Assembly (NCBI GenBank): GCA_016713985.1
Contig: JADJOD010000022.1
Location: 1 to 64,000, forward strand
Length of the DNA stretch: 64,000 nt
Direction: 5' to 3'
DNA from: Lewinellaceae bacterium
GTDB taxonomy: Bacteria > Bacteroidota > Bacteroidia > Chitinophagales > Saprospiraceae
Shown: positions 37,243 to 46,855 of the stretch, piece by piece
Layout of the letters: each line of letters begins with the position of its first letter
How positions within the stretch are numbered: the stretch's first letter is position 1
Translations under genes and position numbers: made by a program
Notes under the pieces: model-generated
What the model was told of the DNA's origin: nothing
Seen by the model: only the letters and a program-made list of their open reading frames with translations
Database searches by the model: none

Positions 37243-40200
37243 ATGAATGCATTTCGCCATTCCCGTCTCTTTCCAATAACCGGCTTGCTGCTCGGCATGC
37301 TGGTCTGGCTCGCCAACAATGCCAACCCTCCAACCGGAAAAACCGGAGCGCCTTTTACTACCGAAGGACATTGCAACGAATGCCACGGAGGAAGCAATCC
37401 GGGTGGTTTTGATGGAACTGTTGAAATCACGGGCTTGCCGGCAGCCATCGAACCCAATACAACCTACCCGATGGTATTGACCATGACCCCCACAGCCGGC
37501 AGCCCCATCAAGGGTGGTTTCCAGTTGGTAATGGTAGATGGCAATAATGCAAACGCCGGAAACCTCGCTCCCATCAATGCACAAACCGGTACGGAATTCC
37601 TCTCCGGACGGGAGTATATTGAACACCGAAACGGCAAAAATTTCGGCGGAGGGTCCATTTCCTGGGATTTTAACTGGACGTCGCCGGCGACAGCTTCAGG
37701 GATCATCAAAGCTTATTTTATCGGAAACTTTACAAACGGGAACAACAGCGATTCGGGGGACAAGCCCATTGCTTTTTCCCAGACATTTGACTTCATCGGG
37801 CCTCCGGCATTGGTAGCGTCGATTTCAGGCACCACCAATGTCTCCTGTTTCGGAGGCAACAATGGCAGTGCCACCGTGGAGGCAACGGGCGGCGCCACAC
37901 CCTATACCTATCTCTGGAGTAACGGACAAAACGCACAAACTGCGGTTAACCTCACCGCGGGAAATTACACGGTGACTGTTACGGGGGCAAGTGGAAGCGG
38001 GACTTCCACCGCCACCGCTACCATCACACAACCGACAGCATTGTTGGTCACGGCGACCCCATCCGGTACACTTACCTGTGCACAAACCTCCGTGAACGTA
38101 AATGCAGCCGTTTCCGGCAGTACCCCTTCTTATTTTTACGACTGGTCGAACGGAGATACCCAGAATCCGGCCGTTTATACCACAGCCGGCTCTCATTCAT
38201 TGACCATAACGGATAACAACGGTTGTACAAAAATTGCCACGTTCAATATTGGCACCAATACGATTCCGCCAAACGCCGTCGCCGGCCCTTCAGCCACTTT
38301 GACTTGTACTCAAACCCAGGTCACGCTCAACGGGGCGGGTTCTTCTACCGGTGTTAACTTTACCTACTTATGGACGACGCAGAATGGAAATATCGTTTCC
38401 GGAGGTACTACCCTGACGCCCATTGTCAATGCGCCGGGAACCTATACTATTCAGGTAACAAATACTGTAAACGGCTGTACTTCAACGGCTTCTACAACCG
38501 TATCGAGTAATATCAACCCTCCCGGCGCAACGGCAAGCGGCGGAACGCTCACCTGCACGACAACATCCGTAACCCTTCAGGCGAATTCCGGCACACCCGG
38601 CGTTACTTATGCCTGGACGGGCCCGAACGGTTTTACTTCCAATTTGCAAAACCCGACGGTGAGTGTTGCTGGAGGTTATACCGTTGTAGTGACCAACCCG
38701 GCAAACAACTGCACCAGCTCCGCTGTAGCCCAGGTCATTCAGGGCGCAACACCACCCACGGTTACCGCTAATGCATCCGGTCAGATCACCTGCTCAACTC
38801 CTGCTGCGGCTGTAACCGTCAATCCAACACCCGGCGCTACATATATATGGAGCGGACCGGGTAATTTTTCCTCCACCTTACAAAACCCCAGTGTAAACGT
38901 AACCGGCATTTACAGTGTCACCGTAACGGCAAGCAACGGATGTACGGGCACCGATACAACATTCGTCAACCAAAATACCGCCGTTCCCGGGGCAAGCGCT
39001 TCCGCAAGTGGTCAAATTACCTGTGTAAACGCAACGGTCCAATTGAATGGCGGCTCTCCTGCTGCACCAAACGTCACTTTTGGCTGGACGGGGCCCAATA
39101 ATTTTACGTCCAGCTTGCAAAATCCGACGGTGACCACGCCCGGTACATACACCCTGACGGTTACCTCCAGTGCAAACGGATGTGTTTCAACTGCTACCGC
39201 CACCGCTGTCCAGAATACCACAGCACCTGTCGTAAGCATCGCAAATCCGGGTAACCTGAATTGCAACAACGCCACTATTCAAATCAACGGTTCCGCTTCG
39301 TCGCAGGGCCCCAATTTTACGTACCTCTGGACGACAACAAACGGAAATATCGTTTCCGGAGCCAACACCCTTACTCCTGTGGTTAGTGCCGCAGGCATTT
39401 ATAACTTGTTGATAACGAATACATCCAGCGGGTGTGCCGCCAACGGAAACGCTTTGGTAACCCAAACCCCGCCGGTCACCGCTTCCACATCCACGGTTAA
39501 TGTAAGTTGCAACGGCGGCTCAAACGGCTCCGCAACCGTTACCCCCGGCGGAGGAGCAGGCAACTATACCTACATCTGGAGCAACAGCGCCACTACCGCA
39601 ACGGTAAGCGGCCTGGCAGCAGGGACTTATTCGGTAACCGTCAGTGACGGCGAAAATTGCACTACAACCACTTCCGTTTCCGTTACACAACCGGCTGTTC
39701 TTTTGGCCAACGCCACGGCAACCGGCGAAAGCGCCCTGGGAGCCAACGACGGCACGGCAAGCGCCGCCCCAAATGGTGGAACACCTGTTTACACCTATTT
39801 ATGGAGCAACAATGCCACTACACCCACCATCACAGGGCTGGCGCCCGGCAACTATACGGTAACGGTAACTGATGCCAACGCTTGCACCGCTGTACAAACC
39901 GTGACGGTCAACAGTTTCAATTGTGCGCTGACTGCAACAATTTCCTCAACCAATATTACCTGCAACGGCGCCAATAACGGCACTGCAAGTGTCAGCTTGA
40001 CCGGACAGGTCAACCCGGTCAACTACATCTGGTCGAATAACGCCACAACCCCTTCCATTAGCGGCCTGGAACCCGGTACTTACACCGTATCACTTACGGA
40101 TGCCAATAACTGCCCCGCCTCGTTGAGTGTAAACATCAGCCAGCCGGCGGTATTAGCCGCCAATGCAACGGCAACTCCTGAAAATTCGACCGGAGGAAAC

Positions 40201-41340
40201 GACGGAACAGCAACCGCCCAGCCAACCGGCGGCACACCTGCTTACAGTTATTTATGGAGTACAAATGCCACTACACCCACGATTACAGGGTTAGCGCCCG
40301 GAAGTTACAGCGTAACAGTAACCGATATCAACGGATGTACGTCGAGTCAAACCGTTTTTGTAAACGCGTTTAATTGTGCCTTGATATCGAACATCAACGC
40401 TGTCAATGTGGTGTGTTTAAGTGATACTACCGGGCAGGCTACCGTAACCATCGAAGGTGGCGAACTTCCTTTCCAATATCTGTGGAGCAACGGCGGCACA
40501 ACCGCTACCGTTACCAATATCGGCATTGGCAATTACAGCGTAATCGTAACAGATGCAAATGGCTGTATAACAACAGATTCTGTAAAAATTATTGCCAGCG
40601 ACAATATACCGCCCTCTATTGCCTGCCCGGGCAACATCAGTTTCTGCGGGGCCGATGTGGTGACGTATTCCCAGCCTTTTGTTTCAGATAACTGCAATTT
40701 GAACGGCGCAAAAGCGGTACTGATCAGCGGTTTGCCCAGCGGCGCCCCGTTTGATGACGGCGTCACGACCCAGGTTTTCCAGGTAACAGACGCTCTGGGA
40801 AACACCGCCCAATGTTCTTTTACCGTCACGGTATTCCCTCTTCCCGACGTATTGGTCAATGGCTCGGTAAACGATACCAATAATCTTGGAACAGGAAGTA
40901 TCAACATCACTCCGGTAGGTGGTTCGGCGCCTTATTCGTTTATTTGGCGAAAAAACGGCGAGTTTTTCTCCAACGAAGAAGACCTCTCCGGCCTGAATGC
41001 GGGAAGTTATTCCCTGACCCTGATCGACGCCAACGGATGTTCGGTGATGCTCGCCCCGGTCAGTATCACCAGCACGGTTGGAACCAACGAGCCTGGAACC
41101 ATCGGATATGTTCGTTTATGGCCGAACCCGGCACAAACATCTTTCCGGCTGGAAATGAATGGGTTATATCCTGTATCCGCTCAAATTTTCACGCCGCAGG
41201 GACGCCTCGTACAGGACATAGAATCCGCCGAATTAAACGGTGAGATTTCCGTAGAACAACTGCCCGAAGGAATTTATTTCCTCCGGATTGTGACGAAAGA
41301 AGGTGTTCAGGCAATGGTAAAATGGGTGAAAGCCAATTGA
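37243..41340 (+). CDS. Giant T9SS-secreted SprB-repeat adhesin with CxxCH-containing choice-of-anchor-V domain
   Basis: 1365 residues, uninterrupted. Signal peptide about 1-27. Residues 30-185 form a Reeler/choice-of-anchor-V-like domain opening with GHCNECHGGSNPGG, in which CNECH (44-48) is a c-type heme motif. Residues about 190-1150 are tandem SprB/PKD-like Ig modules (VTVTGASGSGTSTATATITQ, YTYLWSNNATTPTITGLAPG), very Thr/Asn-rich and acidic. A HYR-like module has IACPGNISFCGADVVTYSQP. The C-terminus is a T9SS type A sorting domain (LWPNPAQTSFRLEM, EQLPEGIYFLRIVTKEG). It should be exported and anchored on the surface, like SprB of gliding bacteria. Two near-identical repeats (about 453 bp period) show recent duplication. 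A hairpin terminator follows. Confidence 0.9.
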   Translation: MNAFRHSRLFPITGLLLGMLVWLANNANPPTGKTGAPFTTEGHCNECHGGSNPGGFDGTVEITGLPAAIEPNTTYPMVLTMTPTAGSPIKGGFQLVMVDGNNANAGNLAPINAQTGTEFLSGREYIEHRNGKNFGGGSISWDFNWTSPATASGIIKAYFIGNFTNGNNSDSGDKPIAFSQTFDFIGPPALVASISGTTNVSCFGGNNGSATVEATGGATPYTYLWSNGQNAQTAVNLTAGNYTVTVTGASGSGTSTATATITQPTALLVTATPSGTLTCAQTSVNVNAAVSGSTPSYFYDWSNGDTQNPAVYTTAGSHSLTITDNNGCTKIATFNIGTNTIPPNAVAGPSATLTCTQTQVTLNGAGSSTGVNFTYLWTTQNGNIVSGGTTLTPIVNAPGTYTIQVTNTVNGCTSTASTTVSSNINPPGATASGGTLTCTTTSVTLQANSGTPGVTYAWTGPNGFTSNLQNPTVSVAGGYTVVVTNPANNCTSSAVAQVIQGATPPTVTANASGQITCSTPAAAVTVNPTPGATYIWSGPGNFSSTLQNPSVNVTGIYSVTVTASNGCTGTDTTFVNQNTAVPGASASASGQITCVNATVQLNGGSPAAPNVTFGWTGPNNFTSSLQNPTVTTPGTYTLTVTSSANGCVSTATATAVQNTTAPVVSIANPGNLNCNNATIQINGSASSQGPNFTYLWTTTNGNIVSGANTLTPVVSAAGIYNLLITNTSSGCAANGNALVTQTPPVTASTSTVNVSCNGGSNGSATVTPGGGAGNYTYIWSNSATTATVSGLAAGTYSVTVSDGENCTTTTSVSVTQPAVLLANATATGESALGANDGTASAAPNGGTPVYTYLWSNNATTPTITGLAPGNYTVTVTDANACTAVQTVTVNSFNCALTATISSTNITCNGANNGTASVSLTGQVNPVNYIWSNNATTPSISGLEPGTYTVSLTDANNCPASLSVNISQPAVLAANATATPENSTGGNDGTATAQPTGGTPAYSYLWSTNATTPTITGLAPGSYSVTVTDINGCTSSQTVFVNAFNCALISNINAVNVVCLSDTTGQATVTIEGGELPFQYLWSNGGTTATVTNIGIGNYSVIVTDANGCITTDSVKIIASDNIPPSIACPGNISFCGADVVTYSQPFVSDNCNLNGAKAVLISGLPSGAPFDDGVTTQVFQVTDALGNTAQCSFTVTVFPLPDVLVNGSVNDTNNLGTGSINITPVGGSAPYSFIWRKNGEFFSNEEDLSGLNAGSYSLTLIDANGCSVMLAPVSITSTVGTNEPGTIGYVRLWPNPAQTSFRLEMNGLYPVSAQIFTPQGRLVQDIESAELNGEISVEQLPEGIYFLRIVTKEGVQAMVKWVKAN
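39703..40400 (+). repeat. Tandem SprB-module duplication (period about 453 bp)
   Basis: The stretch at 39778-39880 recurs at 40231-40333 with few mismatches; the flanking coding sequence also aligns at the same offset (453 bases, 151 codons, in frame). It encodes paired modules that share ANATAT and NATTPTITGLAPG, showing in-frame recombination has changed adhesin length. Confidence 0.75.
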
Positions 41341-41360
41341 TAGCAGGCGCACTTTGAAGA

Positions 41361-41406
41361 AAGCGACCGGTCGCGAGCTTTTGCTGGCCGGTCGCTTTTA
41401 TTTTTT
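41361..41406 (+). terminator. Rho-independent terminator
   Basis: AAGCGACCGG (41361-41370) pairs with CCGGTCGCTT (41388-41397) followed by a T-rich run to 41406. Located 20 bases past the adhesin stop. Confidence 0.85.
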
Positions 41407-41589
41407 ACCTGTAAAACCGGACAGCGCAGCCAACTTCATGTATTTGGCATCGCAATTGCCATTTGATTCGATTATTTTTACTCAAAATATGAATTAAAAC
41501 TAAAATAAAGTCGGTCAAAAATGCCTTTAATAACTAAAAGCAAGAACTTTGGCCTTTTAACTGACTAAACATATCAATTGCCGCCTCTA

Positions 41590-43146
41590 ATGGAAGAAAA
41601 AAAACGCCGTCCGCGCATTTCGAAGCCGGACACGGGGTTTTCGCTGAAAGAGCGACCAAAACCCTTCCGCCCCGATGATGAATCAGAAAACCCGGATGAA
41701 AAATCCGAACGCAAACCCTGGCAAGATCGTGACCAGGGCGAACAAAAACCCTGGCAGGACCGCAACCCGAGCGGCGAACGTAAACCCTGGCAGGATCGCA
41801 ACCAGGGTGGCGAACGCAAACCCTGGCAGGATCGCAACCAGGGTGGCGAACGCAAACCCTGGCAGGATCGCAACCAGGGTGGCGAACGCAAACCATGGCA
41901 GGATCGAAGCGAAGGTGGCGAACGCAAACCATGGCAAGATCGCAATCAGGGTGGCGAACGCAAACCATGGCAGGATCGAAGCGAAGGTGGCGAACGCAAA
42001 CCATGGCAAGACCGCAATCAAGGTGGCGAACGTAAACCCTGGCAGGATCGAAGCGAAGGCGGCGAACGCAAACCATGGCAAGATCGTAACCAGAGCGGAG
42101 GTGGATATAATAAAAGACCCTATGATCCGGACGGCAAACCCTGGCAGGATCGGGGCGAAGGTGGCGAACGTAAACCCTGGCAGGACCGCAATCAGGGTGG
42201 TGGTTTCGAACAGAGACCCTACAACAGAGGCGGCGGCGGCTTTGGCGGAAAAAAACCGTTCGGAAAAAAACCATTCCGGAAAAAAGACGATTTCGTTATC
42301 GAACGAAAACCCAAACCAGGCCTCCCGAGCGGAGAGGGTATGCCCTTAAATAAATACCTGGCACACTGCGGTGTTTCTTCCCGGCGCAAGGCCGTAGAAT
42401 TTATTGAACAGGGTCAGGTAACTGTAAACGGCGAAGTAAAATCCGAACCATACTACCGCATCGAAAAAGGCGACGTGGTCACTTGCCAGGGCAATCCGGT
42501 TCAAATTCAGGAACGCCTTGTATACGTATTGCTGAATAAGCCGAAAAACGTGATTACCACGACCGACGACGACCGCGGCCGGCCTACGGTGCTCGATATT
42601 GTCGATCCTCATTTTCCCGAAAGGTTGTATCCGGTTGGTCGCCTCGACCGCGACACCACAGGTCTGATCCTGCTCACCAATGACGGCGACCTCGCGCAAA
42701 AACTTTCGCACCCGAGCCATCAGGTGCAGAAACAATACCGCGTTGGCTTGCGCAGGCCCCTCACACAGGCCGACCTTGAACACATCGAACGAGGCGTTGA
42801 ACTGGAAGACGGGCTGATGGAAGTCAACTGGATCCGTTTTTCGGAAGACCATCCCGAGCGGGATATCGTGGAACTGGAGATTACCTCCGGACGTAATCGT
42901 GTGGTGCGCCGTTTGTTCGAAACACTTGGTTATGAGGTATTTAAACTCGATCGTTTCTACTTTGCCGGGCTCACCAAAAGAGAACTTCCACGTGGTTCGT
43001 TCCGCGAACTGACTCAGCGTGAAATCATTATGCTGAAACATTTTACAGGGCATCCTTCTACCGGGCTCAAACGCGATAAAGAGGAGGGCGAAACGGAAGA
43101 AGGTGATATCGGAACAGAACAACCAGACGGTGTAACGCCGGAATGA
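41590..43146 (+). CDS. RluB/RsuA-type pseudouridine synthase with KPWQDR-repeat extension
   Basis: 518 residues from ATG 41590. The first 240 or so are disordered: 13 copies of KPWQDR with (N/S)-(Q/E)-GGER spacers, then a Gly/Phe/Lys-rich stretch. The catalytic half starts with an S4 domain (MPLNKYLAHCGVSSRRKAVE) and then has the family core GRLDRDTTGLILLTNDGDLA with the catalytic Asp, HQVQKQYRVGL and SGRNRVVRRLFETLGYEV. It isomerises a uridine in rRNA (RluB position by homology). Positively charged repeats probably help RNA binding. Similar but shorter RGG-like extensions occur in other Bacteroidota. Confidence 0.9.
   Translation: MEEKKRRPRISKPDTGFSLKERPKPFRPDDESENPDEKSERKPWQDRDQGEQKPWQDRNPSGERKPWQDRNQGGERKPWQDRNQGGERKPWQDRNQGGERKPWQDRSEGGERKPWQDRNQGGERKPWQDRSEGGERKPWQDRNQGGERKPWQDRSEGGERKPWQDRNQSGGGYNKRPYDPDGKPWQDRGEGGERKPWQDRNQGGGFEQRPYNRGGGGFGGKKPFGKKPFRKKDDFVIERKPKPGLPSGEGMPLNKYLAHCGVSSRRKAVEFIEQGQVTVNGEVKSEPYYRIEKGDVVTCQGNPVQIQERLVYVLLNKPKNVITTTDDDRGRPTVLDIVDPHFPERLYPVGRLDRDTTGLILLTNDGDLAQKLSHPSHQVQKQYRVGLRRPLTQADLEHIERGVELEDGLMEVNWIRFSEDHPERDIVELEITSGRNRVVRRLFETLGYEVFKLDRFYFAGLTKRELPRGSFRELTQREIIMLKHFTGHPSTGLKRDKEEGETEEGDIGTEQPDGVTPE
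41713..42198 (+). repeat. 36-bp coding minisatellite (KPWQDR repeats)
   Basis: Thirteen near-identical units of about 36 bases, encoding KPWQDRNQGGER or KPWQDRSEGGER. The units are always in frame (multiples of three), and the central ones alternate two sub-types (N-Q, S-E), suggesting amplification of pairs. No direct-repeat/spacer structure as in CRISPR. Confidence 0.9.
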
Positions 43147-43221
43147 TTCCGTTCACTTGGAGTATGTTGAGGATTTTTGCCCCTGACGGAAAAACTTCAA
43201 CATACTCCTAAACTTTTATCC

Positions 43222-43835
43222 ATGAAAACGTATCAGTACACAATCGTCGCAGTACTCCTGATGACTGGTTTGTCATTTGCAGGTGCACAATCCAATTACG
43301 GCGAATTTAAATGGGGACTCACGGGTGGTATCAATTTTGCCAGTATGAACGACCTTCAGGACGCCGATAAAGACAAGGGAAAAGTTGGTCTGGTCGGTGG
43401 CGCATTTTTTAAATTTCCACTTTCGCAAAAATTGTCGGTCCGCCCGGAATTGTTGTTTCATATGAAAGGCGCTACCCTGATTTTTTATCCTGATGCCGCG
43501 CGGTTTGAAGAAAAAATCAATTTAAACTATGTGGAAGTGCCGGTATCGCTCGACTTTGAATTGAGGGGGATTTTTGATTTACACGCAGGAGTACAAGGCG
43601 CTTTCCTGCTCGGAAAAAAGTTTAAAGTGAACGGTGAAAAATAGATGTCCCCGATGATCAACTGAACAAAACCGAGTTTGGTTACCATGTCGGTACCGGC
43701 ATAGACCTGGGCAATATCGGCATTCACGTTCGTTTCCATCAAAGCCTGACGTCATTTATGGCGGATAACATTGTTGATTTTGGTCCGCGCAACTGGGGTA
43801 TTACCCTCACAGGTTCGTATATGTTTATCAATTAA
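43222..43835 (+). CDS. Small outer-membrane beta-barrel protein (frameshifted)
   Basis: About 204 residues. Signal peptide (QYTIVAVLLMTGLSFAGAQ), then alternating strands typical of an OmpW/porin-like 8-stranded barrel (FKWGLTGGINFASM, KVGLVGGAFFKFPL, LSVRPELLFHMKGATL, NYVEVPVSLDFEL). The frame breaks at the A run 43637-43641; one extra A gives GEKIDVPDDQLNKTEFGYHV and ends GSYMFIN. The C-terminal aromatic residue close to the end fits barrel insertion. Function unknown; isolated gene between the pseudouridine synthase and nadB. Confidence 0.75.
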
Positions 43836-43839
43836 TGTA

Positions 43840-43950
43840 ATACGAACTTTAGTTGGTGTACAATCATGTAGCGCGAACTTCAGTTCGTGATTGTACTCGA
43901 ATTTTAGTTTGTTCCACGCCATTTACACGCACTACAGTTCGTGCTACACA
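43840..43950. repeat. Degenerate GAACTTCAGTTCG-type repeats with a 39-bp inverted repeat
   Basis: GTACAATCA (43858-43866) pairs with TGATTGTAC (43888-43896), with an inner GAAC/GTTC pair, so it can form a cruciform. Related words GAACTTTAGTT, GAACTTCAGTTCG, GAATTTTAGTTTG and CTACAGTTCGTG recur four times across 43840-43950, just upstream of nadB. Confidence 0.7.
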
Positions 43951-43954
43951 GACC

Positions 43955-45564
43955 ATGCGCACCAAAACCGACATCCTCGTACTCGGTTCCGGCATCGCCG
44001 GATTGACCTTCGCCATCAAAGCCGCCCAACAATTTCCCAACCGGCAAATATTGGTACTCACCAAAACCGTGGAAGGTGAAAGCAACACGCGCTATGCCCA
44101 GGGCGGCGTGGCAGCCGTTTGGGATGAACAACAAGATAATTTCGAAAAACATATCGCCGATACCCTTGACGCCGGCGACGGCTTGTGTAAGGAGAATATC
44201 GTGCGTATCGTGGTGGAAGAAGGTCCGGAGCGTGTGCGGGAGATCATCGGATGGGGCGCAAGATTCGATAAGGAAAAAAACTCACCCGGATACGATCTTG
44301 CCCGGGAAGGCGGGCATTCCGAACACCGTATCCTGCATTACAAAGACCTAACGGGCTGGGAAATGCAGCGCACGTTGATGGAAGAAGCGGCCAAATACCA
44401 GAATATCAAGGTGTTGGAACACTACTTTGCACTCGATCTCATCACCCAGCACCACCTCGGGCGTATGGTTATCCGCGTAACACCCGATATCGAATGTTAC
44501 GGCTGCTACGCCCTCAACAAACAAAACAACGAGATCGATACCCTGCTCGCGCGTGTAACGATACTTTGCACCGGTGGCGGCGGACAAGTATACAAATCCA
44601 CCACCAATCCGGTCATTGCCACTGGCGATGGTGTAGCCATGACCTATCGCGCTAAAGGCCGGGTAGAGAACATGGAATTTATGCAATTTCACCCCACTTC
44701 GTTGTACAACCCCGCCGGAGAAAATCCGTCCTTTCTGGTTTCGGAAGCGGTGCGCGGCTTTGGCGGTATCCTGAAAAGTGCTGAAGGTGAAGAATTTATG
44801 CAACATTACGATTCGCGCCTTTCACTTGCTCCACGCGATATCGTAGCCCGCGCCATCGACTCTGAAATGAAAAAACGAGGCACGGACTGCATGTACCTCG
44901 ACTGCCGGCACCTCGACAAAGAGGGATTCACCGCCCACTTCCCGACCATTTATGATAAATGCCTGAGTGTGGGCATTGATCCCATGAAAGACATGATCCC
45001 GGTAGTACCGGCCTGTCACTACATGTGCGGAGGTATCCAGGTTGACGAACACGGAAGGCAAAGCAGCATTCACCGGCTTTATGCAGCGGGTGAATGTTCC
45101 TCCACGGGCCTGCACGGCGCCAACCGCCTGGCCTCCAATTCTTTGCTGGAAGCGATGGTATTTGCACACCGGATTTTTGTCGATATACGGGACAAACTTG
45201 AAGGCTGGGATTTTAAGGATGGTATCCCGGACTGGAACGCAGAAGGAACCACCGATCCCCAGGAAATGGTATTGATTACGCAGAGTATCAAAGAGTTAAA
45301 AGACGTAATGTCATATTACGTCGGTATCGTACGTTCCAATATCCGCCTCAAACGGGCGCTCGACCGCCTCTATCTGCTTTGAAGGAAACCGAAGACCTGT
45401 ACAAAACCACCGCCGTCAGCCCGCAACTCATGGAACTGCGCAACCTGATCACCATCGCCTACCTCATCACCCGATCGGCTTCGCACCGCCGCGAAAGCCG
45501 CGGTTTGCACTATACGACGGACTACCCGGAGCAGTTGGGGTTTGTGGAAAATTCGGTGTTGTGA
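43955..45564 (+). CDS. nadB: L-aspartate oxidase (frameshifted near C-terminus)
   Basis: About 536 residues from ATG 43955. FAD dinucleotide motif LVLGSGIAGLTFAIKAAQ, the conserved SNTRYAQGGVAAVWDE, the active-site region AREGGHSEHRILHYKDLTG, and CGGIQVDEHGR and HGANRLASNSLLEAMVF. The frame breaks at the T run 45378-45380; one extra T adds the C-terminal helical domain ETEDLYKTTAVSPQL and DYPEQLGFVE. It oxidises aspartate to iminoaspartate, the first step of NAD synthesis. nadA and nadC are not in the window. Intact catalytic core. Confidence 0.93.
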
Positions 45565-45577
45565 GGTAATATATAAT

Positions 45578-46840
45578 ATGACCAGGAAAAAAGGAATCGC
45601 CGCCAGGCTCCAAAAATACTGGAATACCCTTGGCCCCGGCCTCATCACCGGCGCCAGCGACGACGATCCTTCGGGTATCGCCACGTATTCGCAGGCCGGC
45701 GCCCAGTTTGGCAGCAAACTGTTGTGGACTGCCATCGTCACTTATCCGCTCATCGTGACCGTTCAGGAAATGTGTGCGCGTATCGGTTTGGTGACCCGGC
45801 ACGGATTGACCGGGGTGATCAGGCGTCACTACCCAAGGCCGGTATTGTATTTTATCATCCTGCTGAGTTTTCCCTCCATTACCCTGAACATCGGGGCCGA
45901 CATAGCGGGTATGGGAGCCGTGGCCAACCTGCTCGTACCGAAGGTGCCCGCCTTTATATTTTCCATTGTTTTTACGGCACTACTCACTTGTGCCATCATT
46001 TTCTGGAAATACAAACGAATTGCAAGCATCCTGAAATGGTTGTGTATTGCCCTGTTCAGTTACCTGGTCATTCCGTTTTTGAGCCACACCGACTGGAGCC
46101 TTGCCTTAAAAAATACAGTGTTCCCCCAAATTGAATTGAACAGGGACTATTTTATGGCATTGGTAGGCATTTTGGGGACCACCATTTCACCCTATCTGTT
46201 TTTCTGGCAGGCGTCGATGGAAGTGGAAGAAATTCAACACAAACACCTGGTGGTTGACAAACATATTTTATCGGCAATGGAAACCGACGTAAAAGGGGGC
46301 TTGTTGCTGACCAACGTCGTTTTTTATTTCATCATTCTCACGACCGGTTCAGTATTGTTCAGCAGCGGCATCCACAATATCAACACGGTGGAAGAAGCCG
46401 CACAAGCGCTGAAACCTCTGGCCGGCAACGGCGCCTACCTGCTGTTTTCTGTGGGTGTGATCGGCACCGGGGCCTTGGCCATACCGGTGCTGGCCGGGTC
46501 GCTGAGTTACATGATGGCCGAAACATTCGGCTGGAAGGAAGGTCTGGACAAGACGTTCAGCCAGGCAAAGGGATTTTACATCACCATTATTTTTTCCCTG
46601 CTGGTTGGTCTGCTGGTCCAGTTTTCGGGCATCAATCCGGTCAGGGTACTGCTTTACACGGCGGTTTTATACGGCATTGTTGCGCCATTCCTGATCGCAT
46701 TGATCCTGCATATCTGCAACAACAAAAAAGTAATGGGCGAATACTGCAATTCGAGATGGGGTAACATACTGGCGGCCGTCACCCTGATCGTGATGACGGC
46801 CGCAGCAGGAGTATTTATTTATTTTATGCTAAAATCCTGA
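45578..46840 (+). CDS. Nramp-related divalent metal transporter
   Basis: 420 residues, about 11 membrane helices. TM1 reads GASDDDPSGIATYSQAGAQF where classical Nramp has DPGN, and TM6 reads LGTTISPYLFFWQAS where classical members have MPH. The conserved metal-coordinating Asp is retained, but the methionine that selects transition metals appears replaced. A related NRMT-type (Mg2+/Mn2+) specificity is possible. The start is 13 bases after nadB. Cytoplasmic membrane. Transport of divalent cations is solid, metal identity is not. Confidence 0.85.
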   Translation: MTRKKGIAARLQKYWNTLGPGLITGASDDDPSGIATYSQAGAQFGSKLLWTAIVTYPLIVTVQEMCARIGLVTRHGLTGVIRRHYPRPVLYFIILLSFPSITLNIGADIAGMGAVANLLVPKVPAFIFSIVFTALLTCAIIFWKYKRIASILKWLCIALFSYLVIPFLSHTDWSLALKNTVFPQIELNRDYFMALVGILGTTISPYLFFWQASMEVEEIQHKHLVVDKHILSAMETDVKGGLLLTNVVFYFIILTTGSVLFSSGIHNINTVEEAAQALKPLAGNGAYLLFSVGVIGTGALAIPVLAGSLSYMMAETFGWKEGLDKTFSQAKGFYITIIFSLLVGLLVQFSGINPVRVLLYTAVLYGIVAPFLIALILHICNNKKVMGEYCNSRWGNILAAVTLIVMTAAAGVFIYFMLKS

Positions 46841-46855
46841 TATACAGGCTAGTAT

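Noticed and set aside
41713..42198. Regular 36-bp repeats as a CRISPR array
   Set aside because: Units are contiguous with no unique spacers, and are coding.
41675..42349. Long ORF in another plus frame over the KPWQDR repeats, and matching minus-strand ORFs
   Set aside because: They are shadows of the in-frame 36-bp repeat: period is a multiple of three so all frames stay open; codon pattern fits only the RluB frame.
42987..43002. parS-like word ACTTCCACGTGGTTCG in the pseudouridine synthase gene
   Set aside because: Only the central CCACGTGG agrees well; both outer ends mismatch the consensus.
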